In this document: one piece after another, positions 47,301 through 59,600 of the stretch
Numbering within the stretch: the stretch's first letter is position 1
Layout of the letters: each line of letters begins with the position of its first letter
Assembly (NCBI RefSeq): GCF_030704535.1
Contig: NC_081818.1
Location: 22,422,001 to 22,486,000, forward strand
Origin: Vitis vinifera
Lineage: Eukaryota > Streptophyta > Magnoliopsida > Vitales > Vitaceae
Reading direction: 5' to 3'
DNA: 64,000 bases
Notes under the pieces: model-generated
What the model was told of the DNA's origin: nothing
Database searches by the model: none
The model's input: the letters and a program-made list of their open reading frames with translations, nothing else
Program-made: the position numbers and the translations under genes

Positions 47301-47720
47301 TTGAAATTCTTACATGTGAATTTTAGGAGTTATAGTCGAATTAAGTTATTATTTACAGTCATAATCTCACAAATAAAATCACAACTTTCTTAATATTCAA
47401 TATATTCTTTGCTATTCTAGCTCGCACAACATGTTGAACCACTCAATTATGGGATAACAATAATATTCCCTGAAGTAATATTTTACTTTATTCAATTCTA
47501 GAAACATAATAACAAACTTATATTTGTGATAAATTAATTCTACTTGAACTAAACCTCTAATTTAGAATTAAACTAGGGCTCCTAATTAACATAAAAAAAC
47601 TAAATAAATAACAATTCTTAGTATTTATTAAATTCATAAACTTCTTGTAATCTAACTTTAATTCGGATTAAGATTTTTAATATTTCTACTTTTAACTTCA
47701 AGCAAATGCAACACCATATA
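44330..47720 (-). mobile_element. Ty1/copia retrotransposon remnant, minus strand
   Basis: On the minus strand the order is: a decayed gag with a zinc-knuckle remnant (about 47300-46500; open stretch 46772-46584); a poorly kept integrase zone; reverse transcriptase with a YVDG core near 45505-45455 (normally YVDD); and RNase H segments (GSLHYLTFTR, then ATKQILRYI..P) near 45230-45050, down to about 44700. Outer stretches at 44330-44640 and 47410-47720 share a diverged sequence with an AATAAATAACAATTC core and a CTTGTAAT segment, and are candidate LTRs. Stops and frameshifts are everywhere. Confidence 0.7.
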
Positions 47721-47989
47721 AACCATAGAGGAAAGATGGTCTAGGACTTGATGAGAAAAATGATAAATGCTATTTTCAAAATACTCGTGGCTTAATGATA
47801 TGATTTACTAATTGAAGGTGTTCCTTTCACACAAAACCTTAATACTAGCATGTTTGCTTGAGTCAAAATCAAGGCTTTAAGGAATTCATTGACAGCTCAA
47901 GTTATTTTTGTAATGTGCAGCTGAAATGCTTAAATATCTGCAATTCAAAACTCATCAACCTGTTGAGCAATGTAGTAAATGGCTTCACC

Positions 47990-50706
47990 TCAGGCCACCA
48001 CTTGAGGGATGTTGGCTAGGGATGCTTTTATCTTCTCCTCCTCAAATGACAAATCAACCATATTTCCTTGCAAATACTTCTCATAGGCTGGAAGGTCAAA
48101 ATGGCCGTGTCCGCACATTGCCGTGAGAATGACCTTTGATTCTCCAGTCTCTCTGCAATGGAGAGCTTCCCTGATGGTAGCAGCAATGGCATGAGTTGGC
48201 TCCGGTGCTGGTATTAATCCTTCTGTCCTAGCAAATTGTATAGCACCTGCAACAAAGTAAATGTACGAATTGACCTGTGTTCTATAGCTCCCAACGGTAT
48301 ATATTCTATCCTTAAGAAACCTTTTGTTTTTTGTTTGCAAAAATTACCTTGAAAGCATTCAATCTGAGGAATTGAGATTGCTTCCATGAAACCCAGTTCA
48401 TAGACATGTGAAAGCAATGGTGCCATACCATGGTAACGCAAACCGCCTGTAAAGTAGGGGACATTCTTCAGAAAGAAGCAAAACTTCACATATATAGAAG
48501 CTCCTTATAGCAACAAAGTATTACCTGCATGAATAGGATCAGGAACGAAGTCATGCCCAAGTGTATGCATCTTCATCAAAGGAGTCATTCCTGCTGTATC
48601 GCCATAATCATAGGCATATACACCTTTTGTTAATGAAGGGCATGCTGTAGGTTCAACTGCCCTTATAAGAGGGTTGATTCTCCCTTTGAGCTTCTCTCTA
48701 ATAAAAGGAAAAGTGAGCCCACCAAAATTAGAACCACCACCAGTACACCCAATGATCACATCTGGGGTCTCACCGATGGCTTCCATCTGTTTTATGCACT
48801 CCTCGCCTATAACGGTCTGGTGTAGCAAAACATGATTGAGAACACTTCCCAGACAGTACTTGGTATCAGCATTGGCGGCTGCAACCTCCACAGCCTCTGA
48901 AATAGCTATTCCTAAACTGCCTGGGCTTGATGGATTCATCTGAAGGATTTTTCGGCCTGCCTCAGTGATGCTAGATGGAGATGGATGCACTTTTGCACCC
49001 CAAGTTTGCATCATCAGATTACGATATGGTTTCTGATCATAAGAAGCGCGAACTTGCCACACCTATATATACAGAGAATCAAGAAAGGAGTTCACCCTTA
49101 TAGGTAAGAGTAGCATATATATATAAAGACCGATCAAGGTTGGATCAATGAAGATACCAAAAGTACATAAAAATAAGTCAGAAAACCGGTCCAGATGATT
49201 GCAGAGAAACTGGAACTCAACTATATCCTTGTACATCTATTATTTCCAAAACTTTTATTGTGTTATGGGCTTCAATCTTAAATACATCTAATACATAGTA
49301 AGCAATAAGTCAACCAAATTGAATAGAAAGATATATGATGTATTCCTTACTTCACAGTCAAGGCCAAATAAGCTGCAAGCAAAGGCCAGTGAACTTCCCC
49401 ATTGGCCAGCACCGGTTTCAGTAGTAACACTCTTGACGCCTTCTTGTGCATTATACCAGACTTGTGGGACTGCAGTGTTGGGTTTGTGGGATCCAGCTGG
49501 GCTAACACCTTCATACTTGTAATAAATCCTGGCAGGTGTGTCAAGAAGCTTCTCCAACCTCTTGGCTCTGTCTTCCATTGGACAACATTAGACTCTGAGC
49601 ATAGTATATCATATTCAGAAAGGTGAATTTCCCACAAAAAGCTTGAGTTATGCACAAACCTGATCAGAGGTGTTGGACGCCAAAGCCGATAAACATCAAT
49701 AACTTCCTCTGGGATTGCAATGAACCTGTCAGTGCTAGCCTCTTGCTTGATCAATTCATCTGGAAACAGGGGAGACAAATCTTCAGGTTTGATTGGTTCC
49801 TGAGTCTGGGGATGCAGAGCTGGAGGAGGTTTAACTGGAAGGTCTGCAATTAAATTGTACCACTGATGAGGAATTTCAACTGCTTGAGGCCCAGCCTTGG
49901 AAGATGCAGCTCTTGCTCTGACTCTGCACCTAGGTGAAGCCCTCAGGAGCATAGGCTTCCCTTGCTCCCCAACTGAATGCAAAGAAAAGATTGAACTCAT
50001 AGACTGTCATAAAATTCAATTCAAACTTGTCTGATTTTGTCGATGGGTCTTTCAACACAAAAACTGATGAAGCAATAGAAACTAAATTTGAAGCTGGAAC
50101 CTTGTCATATAGTATCAAAAAGTACAAATCTACAGAATGAAGGATTACTAGATCCTCTGAAGTGAAAATCAGCTGGATTGAATAAAATTAACATGCTATC
50201 TTAATAAAATCTGTGGCTAAAATCTATGAACATGGAAGCCTCTTAAAACTGTTTGCAAACAAGAAAGCCCATAACAGATGATCAAAAATGTAATCTTGAT
50301 CATCTCTGCTACATTAAAGTGACCCATCAAATGGTCGTCCATAAATCAAAATTTTCAACAAGACACCCATCAAAACCTTACAAAAAGAACCACAGATATC
50401 TAAAATCCCTTTCCTTGTTCCAAAGTGAAGCTTCAAAACTGCCCATGGCAAAAAGCAGCATTCAAAATACAGTTGCGGAGTCCTAAAATACATCAGACTG
50501 GGTTCAAAAACCCCAGAAAGGAAAGCGCTAGGAATTTACACAACCCACCAAATTTTCAGCAGAAGACAAACACTTATTCCACAACAAACACATCTCCATC
50601 AACCCTTATCAACCAAAACCCCAAGAAAGTAAAAAGAGATACCTTTGATGCTGAAGCTTGGAGAAGAAATGGAAAGTAAACTTGCAGAGAGTAGGGACTG
50701 AACCAT
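47990..50706 (-). CDS. TSBtype2: Tryptophan synthase beta chain, type 2, plastid (six exons)
   Basis: Exons: 50706-50643, 49972-49660, 49567-49351, 49062-48525, 48446-48348, 48246-47990. All borders are GT/AG and phases agree, giving 495 residues, close to the ~506 of Arabidopsis At5g38530. TrpB enzymes join indole and serine to tryptophan with pyridoxal phosphate. The first ~50 residues are serine- and arginine-rich without acids, as in a plastid transit peptide. Lys154 in PAGSHKPNT is the expected Schiff-base lysine. ETGAGQWG follows, and GGGSN (about 306-310) binds the cofactor phosphate. TrpB2 lacks a tight partner alpha subunit in plants, so its exact role (indole salvage or serine deaminase) is open. 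The gene stands alone. No defect seen. Confidence 0.92.
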
Positions 50707-52567
50707 GTCTAGAAGATGAGTATGGATTCAATACTTCCGGCTCTCCGCAACCTTCAAGAAAGAGAGAGATTACGGACTAGGGACTTTTCCAACTACAAAG
50801 CTATTGGGACGGCTGCTCTTGAGTCTAACAATAAAATGACCAGTCCAAGAATAGAAATCAGAAATAACCCAACGTGGGGTCATTGACTTGGAAGAGTTCG
50901 TTCTGGAATTTCTGAATTCATGAATAAATCCAAAGATTTTATGTTTTTTTCAAGCTTTTTTTATAGTTTTTTTTTCTTTATATTCAAATTCATGAAAATT
51001 TCCAATTTTAGAAGAAAGAATTTTCGGATGTATTTAAAAAATAAAATTGAAATTAAATTCATTATTTTTAAAAAATAATATTATATTATAAAAATAATTT
51101 TTTATAAAAAAAATAAATAATATAATATTTTAACTTTCATATAAAGTATTTTTTTATTGGAACTGCATGCATGGATTTTGGAAAAAGGCTTTTCCTTCGG
51201 AAAAAAAAAAAAAAAAAATTGAAAGGGAAACAACCTAGGATTCTGAACTTATCGTATGGACGGTGGTGGATTCTTAAAAGAATAGTGTCGAATGATTTGA
51301 TATGAAAGGTTAAATTTTTTAAATATAAATAAATAAGCAGAGAGCGACAGAGGGAGGAATCCACCACGTGATTGGACTTTTGCGACATAAGAAAACAAAA
51401 AAAAAATATTTTTTTTTTTTCAATTTCAGTCAAATGCCCTCGATTTAAATCAAATACACTTAACTTTCGATTAGTTTGAAATTTTATCACATATTTTTTT
51501 TTTTTATCTTGATATTTTTATTAATTCATATTTAATTGATCGAATATAACATAAAATAAGATAAAAGACGATATATGATAATTATTTAATTACTTGTTTT
51601 ATCTTACATTCAATTAAATATAAGATATGATAAATAGTAAAATATATTGTCCATCATTTTTTTATTCTTTGAATATGTTAATATCATGTTAATACATAGG
51701 ATATGCATATTTTATGCATTAAAAAATAATTTTTTTTGTCAATTTTTTATATTTGTTTTTATATACTTATTTTGTAAAATAATTTTTTAATTATAAATTA
51801 AATATATGATTAAAAAATAAAAGTTAAAAAAATATTTATAAAATAATATTAATATATGATATATATATATATAAATTATTTTTATATATTGAATAATATA
51901 ATATAAAAAGTTTTTATTTATAAATGGAAGAAATTTCATTTTTTTTAAATAAAGATATTTGAATGTAATATAATTTTTATTTCAAATATTATAAATAATA
52001 TATATTTTATATTATTTTTTAAATTTATTTTATAAATTAAATATAAACATAATATAACATAATATATCTCATGGAATATATTACCTAATATATAGAATAT
52101 CATATCCAGTAGAACTTGGACTTTTCAAATATATCTTAATTCTTAATTTATATTGGAGGTCTTTTTTTGTTTTTACCATTTCCATTTCATTGTAATTAAT
52201 TTTGTTAAACATTTTTTAATTACTAATTTTGGAATATATTTAATTAAATTACCAAAATGCTATAAAGTTTATAAACTTTGGGAATATGAATTTTAGTTAT
52301 AAAATTGAAAATAAATTTTATACCTTTTTGGTAAAAATAAATATTTTTTTATTAAAATCTAATATTAATTTATATTTTTTGTAAATTTTATTTACATAAT
52401 AATTCCTTTTATTACATCACAAATAAATTTGAAAAATATAAATTATATTTTTGAATTACATTTCTATTTTGCTTGTTGTGGTCCTTTGATGTTGTACTAA
52501 TTAGTATGGGATCAATTATTGTTTATTTACTTTAAATGGCAAAAGGAATTCTATACAAACTTAGAGT
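50707..52567. other. TrpB2 promoter side and long AT-rich intergenic DNA
   Basis: The first ~150 bp should be leader and promoter of the tryptophan synthase gene. From about 50940 the DNA is extremely AT-rich, with homopolymer runs and no coding or RNA gene pattern. Confidence 0.5.
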
Positions 52568-52922
52568 TTACTGGGTAATAGTTTTTTAAAACAATTCTTA
52601 AAAATAGTTTTTAAGAATTATTTTTTAAAATCGTTCTCTAATATTTGTAGAACAAATGTATGTTGAGAAGTCTAAAATATTTTTAATATGTTTTTAATAT
52701 TTTAAAAATAATTTTTTTATCTAGTGTTTTATTTTTACTCATTCTGCATATTTATATAATTATTTTTTAAAACAATTCTCAAAAACGAGTGAAAACAACA
52801 TAAAATAACTAAAATATATTATTTGAAAATTATTAGAACAGAAAATAGTTTTTTTTGTTATCAAATGTGTTTTTTGTTATAGAGAACAAAAAATTGTTCT
52901 AAAAAACAATTTCCAAACGAAT
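52568..52922. mobile_element. MITE-like element, family copy 1
   Basis: The left end TTACTGGGTAATAGTTTTTT and the reverse complement of the right end TTCGTTTGGAAATTGTTTTT pair as imperfect inverted repeats, followed by AAAACAA/AGAACAA. Similar sequence occurs at 53185-53360 (partial) and 62720-63065. No target duplication could be fixed. Confidence 0.5.
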
Positions 52923-53184
52923 CTTTATTATGTATTTTATATCATTTGCAAAATATATATTTATCATACTAAATTTTATATTAGTAATTCATCTTATAAT
53001 TAAGCTAATATTTTTCCTTATTTTTTTATTTGAAGGTAAAGAAAATTAAATAGGGCTAGTTTGCTTATTAGAAAACTTGAAACAAAGAAAACTAAGGAGA
53101 AAAAGAAAAATAAGTTTTTTTAAAAAATATATAAATTTTTTTATGGAAAAATTAGAGAAACAAAATAAAATTTATGAATAATAT

Positions 53185-53360
53185 GCGCCTATTTTGTAAT
53201 TGTTTTTTAAAACAATTTTTGAAAATTGTTTTTGATGTTTTATAAAATAAAAAAATTGAAATATTTTTAACTTGTTTTAATATTTTTAAAATAATTTTTA
53301 TATTTAATATTTTATTTATTTTTTATTATTTTACATGTTTATATAATTATTTTTTAAAAG
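53185..53360. mobile_element. MITE-like element, family copy 2, partial
   Basis: Shares the TTTTGTAATTGTTTTTTAAA start and the following AT-rich body with the copies at 52568 and 62720, but lacks a clear right end. Confidence 0.4.
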
Positions 53361-53937
53361 TAAACTTCAAATTTTCTCGTAACCCAACGCGTTTTAAAGA
53401 ACTTAAAGAAGTTGGCAAACAAATAGTATGTTTTCTCTAAATTTTGACCACAATTTTCAAAGAAAAATAGAAAAGAAAATCTTTTAACTTTTTACCCTTT
53501 CTTTTTGTATAGTATTTTTCTCTTAATCTTTTTTCCTGATATTAAAAAATAAAAAGAAAAAACATTTCTTTAACACTTCTCAAATTTCTTTGAGGGAAAA
53601 AAATAAAGAAAAAAATTATAAGGAAATAATAAGGTTTTTTCTTGTTTCAATATGAATGGAAAATTTGAAGGGAAAGAAAATTAAATTATTGAACAATAAA
53701 CTCTTTTTTTTCTCCACAATTTCGTAGTATTTGTTTTTAATGATTTCCAAACATTAAAAAAGGAGAAAAAAAAAATAACTTTTTAATTTTTTTTTTCCTT
53801 TCCCAAACTCAGTCTAAAGTGGTGAAAACCCTGAGGAGTTGTGATGTGATGTATGTGTGGGAGTCAAACCATGAAATATGACTGTATGGATCAGAATAGA
53901 TGCAGATTGACCTTTAACAGGGCAGGTGACTCATGAA

Positions 53938-55102
53938 GGCTTTTTATCAATGGTATGATAATTTTAAAAAATTATTCTTAAATTATTATAATAAAAGAAG
54001 TTATTACAAATATATGGTAGTTTTTGTCATCTAAGAGAGATGGTGTATGGATAAAAATTTTTTTTAACCAAAATCGTCTTTTCAAAAGACAATTTTATTT
54101 TCATTTTAAAAAAAAAATTCAAAAGGGAAATCGTTTCTTGAAGAGACGAGTTCTCATGAAAAAAATTTAATATTTTTTTAAAAAAACATCCCAAATTATA
54201 AATAAAAAAAAATCCTCAAGGGAACTCGTCTCTTGAAGAGACGAGTTCCCATGAAAAAAAATAATATTTTTTTTTATAAAAAAATAATATTTTTTTTTAT
54301 AAAAAATCCCAAATTTAAAAAAAAAAAAAAAATCCTCAAGGGAACTCGTCTTTTCAAGAGACGAGTTCCCATAAAAAAATTAATATTTTTTTAAAAAAAA
54401 TCCCAAATTATAAAATAAATAAAAAAATTGGGAAATCGTCTCTTCAAGAGACGAAGAGACGATTTCCCATTAAAAAAAATCAATATTTTTTTTTAAAAAA
54501 AATCCCAAATTATAAAAAAAAAAATTTGGGAAATCGTCTCTTCTTGAGGATTTTTATTTTATTTTATTTTATAATTTGGGATTTTTTTTAAAAAAAATAT
54601 TAATTTTTTTTAAAAAAAATATTAATTTTTTTTAATGTTGAAGACGATTTCCTTGGAGGATTTTTTATTTTATTTTATAATTTGAGATTTTTTTTCATGG
54701 GAACTCGTCTCTTAAAAAGATGAGTTCCTTTGAGGATTTTTTTTTTTTTTTTAATTTGGGATTTTTTAAAAAAAATATATTATTTTTTTTCATGGGAACT
54801 TGTCTCTTCAAGAGACGATTTCCCTTGGGGATTTTTTTTTTTAATTTGTAATAAATATTAAAAAAATATTAATTTTTTTAATGGGAAATCATCTCTTCAA
54901 GAGATGATTTCCCTTTTGAATTTTTATTTATTTTTTAAATGGAAATAAAATCATCTTTTGAAAAGACGATTTTGGTTATAAAAAAATTTATCCGTTCACT
55001 CTCTCTCCTAGATGGCAAAAACTATCATATATTTGTAATAAATTCTTTTACTATAATAATTTAAGAATAATTTTTTTAAATTACCATATTATTGAGAAAA
55101 GT
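53938..55102. mobile_element. Foldback element built of tandem palindromes
   Basis: About 1165 bp. The outer ~150 bp (53938-54095 and 54950-55102) are inverted copies of each other. Between them lie about eleven palindromes, at about 54070, 54125, 54220, 54340, 54430, 54528, 54637, 54699, 54794, 54883 and 54947. Most have the core TCTCTTGAAGAGA or TCTCTTCAAGAGA with arms such as GGGAACTCG. The spacers are A-rich left of centre and T-rich right of it, so the whole block is itself a giant inverted repeat. CTCATGAA (53930-53937) and CCCATGAA (55103-55110) are a likely 8 bp target duplication, or 9 bp with one more mismatch. No coding capacity. Foldback-type Mutator or hAT derivative are both possible. 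Confidence 0.75.
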
Positions 55103-55407
55103 CCCATGAATGAATACGTAAGGTGGAAAAAATTTAAAGCTCCTCAGCATAATAATTATGCATAGTCATAAAGTCAAGATAGATTCAGTTCTACCCCTTT
55201 ATTTCAAATTGGAAGAATTTATATTAAAAATGTATTTAACAAGGTTTCAACAGAAAAGGCATAAAATCACTCAAAAGTAATATGATATAATAGAAAGTGA
55301 AACCACTCACACTAAAAGACATGGAAGAATTGTTGTTTAGAATAAATGATTGGGGTTGAATTCATCAATCACACATATTTTAGCTCTCTCACCCAAGACC
55401 AATTGTA

Positions 55408-55830
55408 ACGACTTGCACTTAATCATGTGGATATTGTCCCCCTTATATTTAAAGAGCTTTTACAACTTTAAAATGCATTTATAAGATTAAGAAAAGTTTA
55501 TATATATATATATATATATATATTTCCTATATATATAACGTCTTCATTGTGTCCTATGAAATTGTACGACTAAACAAACAAATACCATATATATATATAT
55601 TTCCTATATATACAATGCCCTCATTGTATCCTATGAGATTGCACGGCTAAACAAACAAATACCTTTTATAGGACCAAACAAACCTCTACATCAAGATCGA
55701 TGATTGATTTTGATATCATTAGCAATGACTTGTACTTAACCATGTAGATATTGTTCGTTTTGAATTCAAAGAGTTTTTATGACTTTAAAACGTATCTATA
55801 AGATTAAAAGGAGTTCATGCATATATAAAA
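55408..55830. repeat. Duplicated LTR-like segments with (AT)n tracts
   Basis: A segment around 55408-55500 (ACTTGCACTTAATCATGTGG...) recurs diverged at about 55725-55815. Between them, a ~78 bp unit containing TTTCCTATATATA and ACTAAACAAACAAATACC is repeated in tandem (about 55510-55663). It looks like remains of retrotransposon LTR sequence, but no coding part is nearby. Confidence 0.5.
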
Positions 55831-55875
55831 TTCAGAACTTTCTTTCCTATTCAATGCGAAATATCACACCAAGAG

Positions 55876-56271
55876 AGTGCTTGGTAAAATTAAGACTTAT
55901 TACTTCACGACTTGATTAACTTTCAAGTTAAATCATACTTAAATTATTCACTTAAAACTTATTATTTAATTCTTACTTTAAGTATTAAAGTTGCTTGATA
56001 AAATTAACTTAAAACTTATTTTAAATCATCGAATTGACATATTTACCCTTACAAATTATAATTAGGGCAAAAGAAATCATGAAATAATAAAAAAGATCAT
56101 GGAAGTAATTAGAACAAATAAAAATAAAAAAATAAAATAAGGATGTGAGTTTAAGAATAAACTAATTATTTTTACTTATTACTTAAAATTATAGTATTAA
56201 ATTATTTTACCAAACATTTATAATTTATTTAATAATTTAAATAAAGTTATTAAGTTATTTTACAAAACACT
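55876..56271. mobile_element. MITE-like element with GTGCTTGGTAAAAT ends
   Basis: Inverted ends GTGCTTGGTAAAAT (left) and GTGTTTTGTAAAAT (right, reverse complement) agree at 12 of 14 positions and enclose ~395 bp of AT-rich non-coding sequence. No clean target duplication was found. Confidence 0.5.
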
Positions 56272-56611
56272 AAAAACAATTAAAAATAGGACAAAAGAAA
56301 GTCACTTATTCCCATTGGATTTTTTTTTAAAAGAAAATTATTATTAAAAAATAATTATTAAAAATTTAAATACTAAGATATGAAAATTTTGGGTACTTTT
56401 TTTATTTATTTTTTATTTTCTTTTATCTCAACTCCTCTTTTAAAAAGAGTTCACTTTCTATATTAAATTGCTATAATTTTAAAATTATTTTTGATAGACC
56501 AACTTTTTTTTTCTAAGATATTTTAAAATTTTTCACTACCCTGCAAAAAGCCCCATTCCCATCTGCAGTTGGTGAGCTTCAAACCTTAAACTAATGCCCC
56601 TACTCAGAAGC

Positions 56612-59600
56612 TCATGCTTTCAGCTTAAGGTATGTCTGAACAATTCCTATCATCTCGCTTCCTGAGAAACGCCTAAGACACCCTCTCGCAGCCGCAACCT
56701 CACCGAATCCTGAAACCGAGTCACCACTGAAAGCTTGTTTACTTCTCTTCCATCATTTCCAAATCTTCTGTTTGATCTTCACCCCCCTTGATGGTTGGAA
56801 GAGGGAATGGTTCAAGTGAAGTTTTCATGATGACGGCTTCTCCACCCATGGCACCAACAAAGTTTTTCAACCGACACATTGCAAATGGGACAGCTGTCCT
56901 ATAGCTGTGTCTACAGCTTCCATTGCTTTGACTTTGAAAATGCTTGCCTTGTCATGGCCTGCAATCATCAATAGCCTCTGATAACAACAATCAAGAAGAA
57001 TGTCACGTTTACATCAAAGGAAAAACGTGAATCTATTATCTTACAGATACGGAAGATCATGAATTTGACTGTCAGGCCCCATGGATATCTGAGCTGTTGA
57101 ACACATGACAGGCTGGGAACCCAGGTAAAATATTCAAGCAACCCACGATCATAGACCTTCAATTTTACCATCTTCTCTTTAGATTGTGAAAATTTTCCTA
57201 AATTGGTTCAGGATCATTGATCATAGTTTTGAATCTTGTAAATATGTTTTTGAGTTGGTTCATTCATTAATAAAAATGTGCCACAAGTCCTGTTTCTCGG
57301 TGCTTCAGTGCACAAAGATCTGCGGCTCATACCCAAGTTGGTCATTTCTCAGGCTTGACAATGTTGACGGGAGGAAATTTTGTTAAACAAAAAACAAGTC
57401 AGGCAAGAGAAAAAACAAAGAGATCTGAAACTCAGGAGTTCACACCTTAATGTGGAGAAACCCAAAATCATAGCCATCTGTTCGGCTGGTTTGTGCTCAT
57501 CCTCCCCTGGTACAAATACACTAGGGCAAGACTGCAAAGGAGCTGATAGTGCTTTAGCTATGGCAGTTGCTTTAGAAATCAGAAGTGTTCGATAGTCTCC
57601 AGTTGCTCCAGGAGCTTCTAGGATATCAATACCAAGTGATAAGCCCAGGCCAGCTATAATTTTAGTGGGAGCTACCATGCATGGTCATAATCCATGTGTC
57701 TTTTCAAATGGAGGAGCCTGCAAAAAATATGTTCCAAAAAATAAATAAACCAAAAATGCACTGCAAGATTTAACTACCTTTATACTAAAAAATAAAATTA
57801 AAAAAAAAAAAGAATATGCTAAATAGAACATATTCGATGCAGTTTTCACCTGCAAGATAAACACTTAGCAAATTTCAAGCTTATCATTGTCAGTTGAGGA
57901 CATCTCATGCCTACTGTAACCTTGCTTTCTTGTTATATCTCACATGAAATATAATTATTTACACAGAATATCACCAAAAAGGGAGGATGTGAGGAAGTTG
58001 AAAGATTTAGACAGTACAGAGAGCCCAATCTTTACTGGCAAATTGATCCTTTATCTCCAGAAAGTTCTGAGAATTCACCCTCGTCCAATTTTAAAAATGT
58101 ACATGCATGCCCAAAGCTATCAAGAATGTTACCAGGTGCTACTTGTAGGTTAAAATGCTTCTGTGAGAAATTTTTACCCTCTTCTAAATTTCAAAGCATA
58201 TATTTGTAAATCTAAAGATAAAAAGCCACACAATCATGCCCAACAGTAGACACATAAGTAGTACTGCTATCTAATGGTAGCTGAGAAAAGTGCATGCCAA
58301 TTGGTTAAAATGCTCGCAGCTTGATTGGCCTGAGTGATACAACATTTGGAAAAAGAACAATGAGACATCATTTAAGGATTGAGACAACAGACCTCAACGC
58401 GGATACCAAAACCCCGTAAAAGGACAACATTGGCAATGTTCTTTCCTTCTGCTGCCCATTTTGCATTCAAAGGGTGAGAAACAATAATTCATGATATCTC
58501 CTTTGGACAATTCATTAAAAACTGCAGCTGTGTGCTTTGCTTCATAAGTATCATCTAGAGCTGTAGCTTGCAAAAGCGAACGGTTATCCTTTAATGGGTC
58601 TGTTCCTGATATATTTCCACTTAAATTTGGTCCTTTCACAACCACTCCACATCTATGCTCTGTTGCATACCTGTGTAGAACATGATTTTGTTTTAAATGC
58701 CACCTATATTATCTCTAAATTAATAGGCTTTAAGTTCAGCCTAAAAAACCCAAGTGTCTAATTTTACTTGAGATAAGTGACTCTATAGAAACTTGGACAC
58801 AGGATGCACTCTTAAAAGCAAACAATGTAGAGGTAGTTAGGCCAACCAAACTTGATCTTTTTCTTGATAGACTTGCTCATTCATAAAGACTTGCTCAAAA
58901 AAGTGACAGGAATTTTAAGTTCTCTAGAACCTTTTATGTGACACAAAGTTCTCATAAAAATTTTACAGTTCTGAGGATGTTCAATCAAACAATAGAACTG
59001 CAAGTAACAGCAAAATCTGCACCTGACTCTGACTTCGTATTGAGGAAAAGATGGCAGCTTCATTCTGTCCAGTGCAGCACAGAGGGTAGGTCCTTCTTCT
59101 TCAGAATGCCTGTCAGCCCTTCTACTGGTGACTATTCCAGTCTTCTCGTCTAAGGTTGCAATGTTCGACTGTAGATAAAAGAACGCAGAAGGGTGGTCAT
59201 AAGATGGAATAACTAAAAATGACAAAGAACTTTAGAACAGTCTTTTTCTTCAAAAAAAAAAAAAAAAAAAAGAAAGAAAAATTCATAATAACAGAGCAAT
59301 GGGAACTGCACAAGAAATAGAAGACTGCAATACATGCAACTGTGCACTCGTGTGCACAATTGCATATGTGTGCTTCTGTATGTTGGATATAAATATGTAA
59401 TGTATGTGTTCAGGTATGTTTGTATGAATGTATTAACAAACTCATCGTCAAAATTGGAGCATAACAGGAAGTGGAATTCTTCAAGAGAAATGAAAATAAA
59501 AATTGTCATTCATGAAATCCTAATAGTGATCCTACACCTTAAGTTGGGATGTTGGTTGCTATTTTCAGTGGAAGCCATTTTCTTCAGAATGCCCATACTT

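Noticed and set aside
51137..51490. Minus-strand ORF of 117 codons
   Set aside because: It lies in low-complexity AT-rich DNA with poly-Phe runs and no homology that I recognise.
54060..54975. CRISPR-like array of regular short repeats
   Set aside because: The units are palindromes of changing length in a mirrored arrangement, with A/T spacers that resemble each other, inside a plant genome. A foldback transposon explains all of it.
56968..57171. Minus-strand ORF taken as the missing part of the phosphoglycerate mutase
   Set aside because: Its text does not match the expected family segment. It overlaps the intron before the last recognisable exon.
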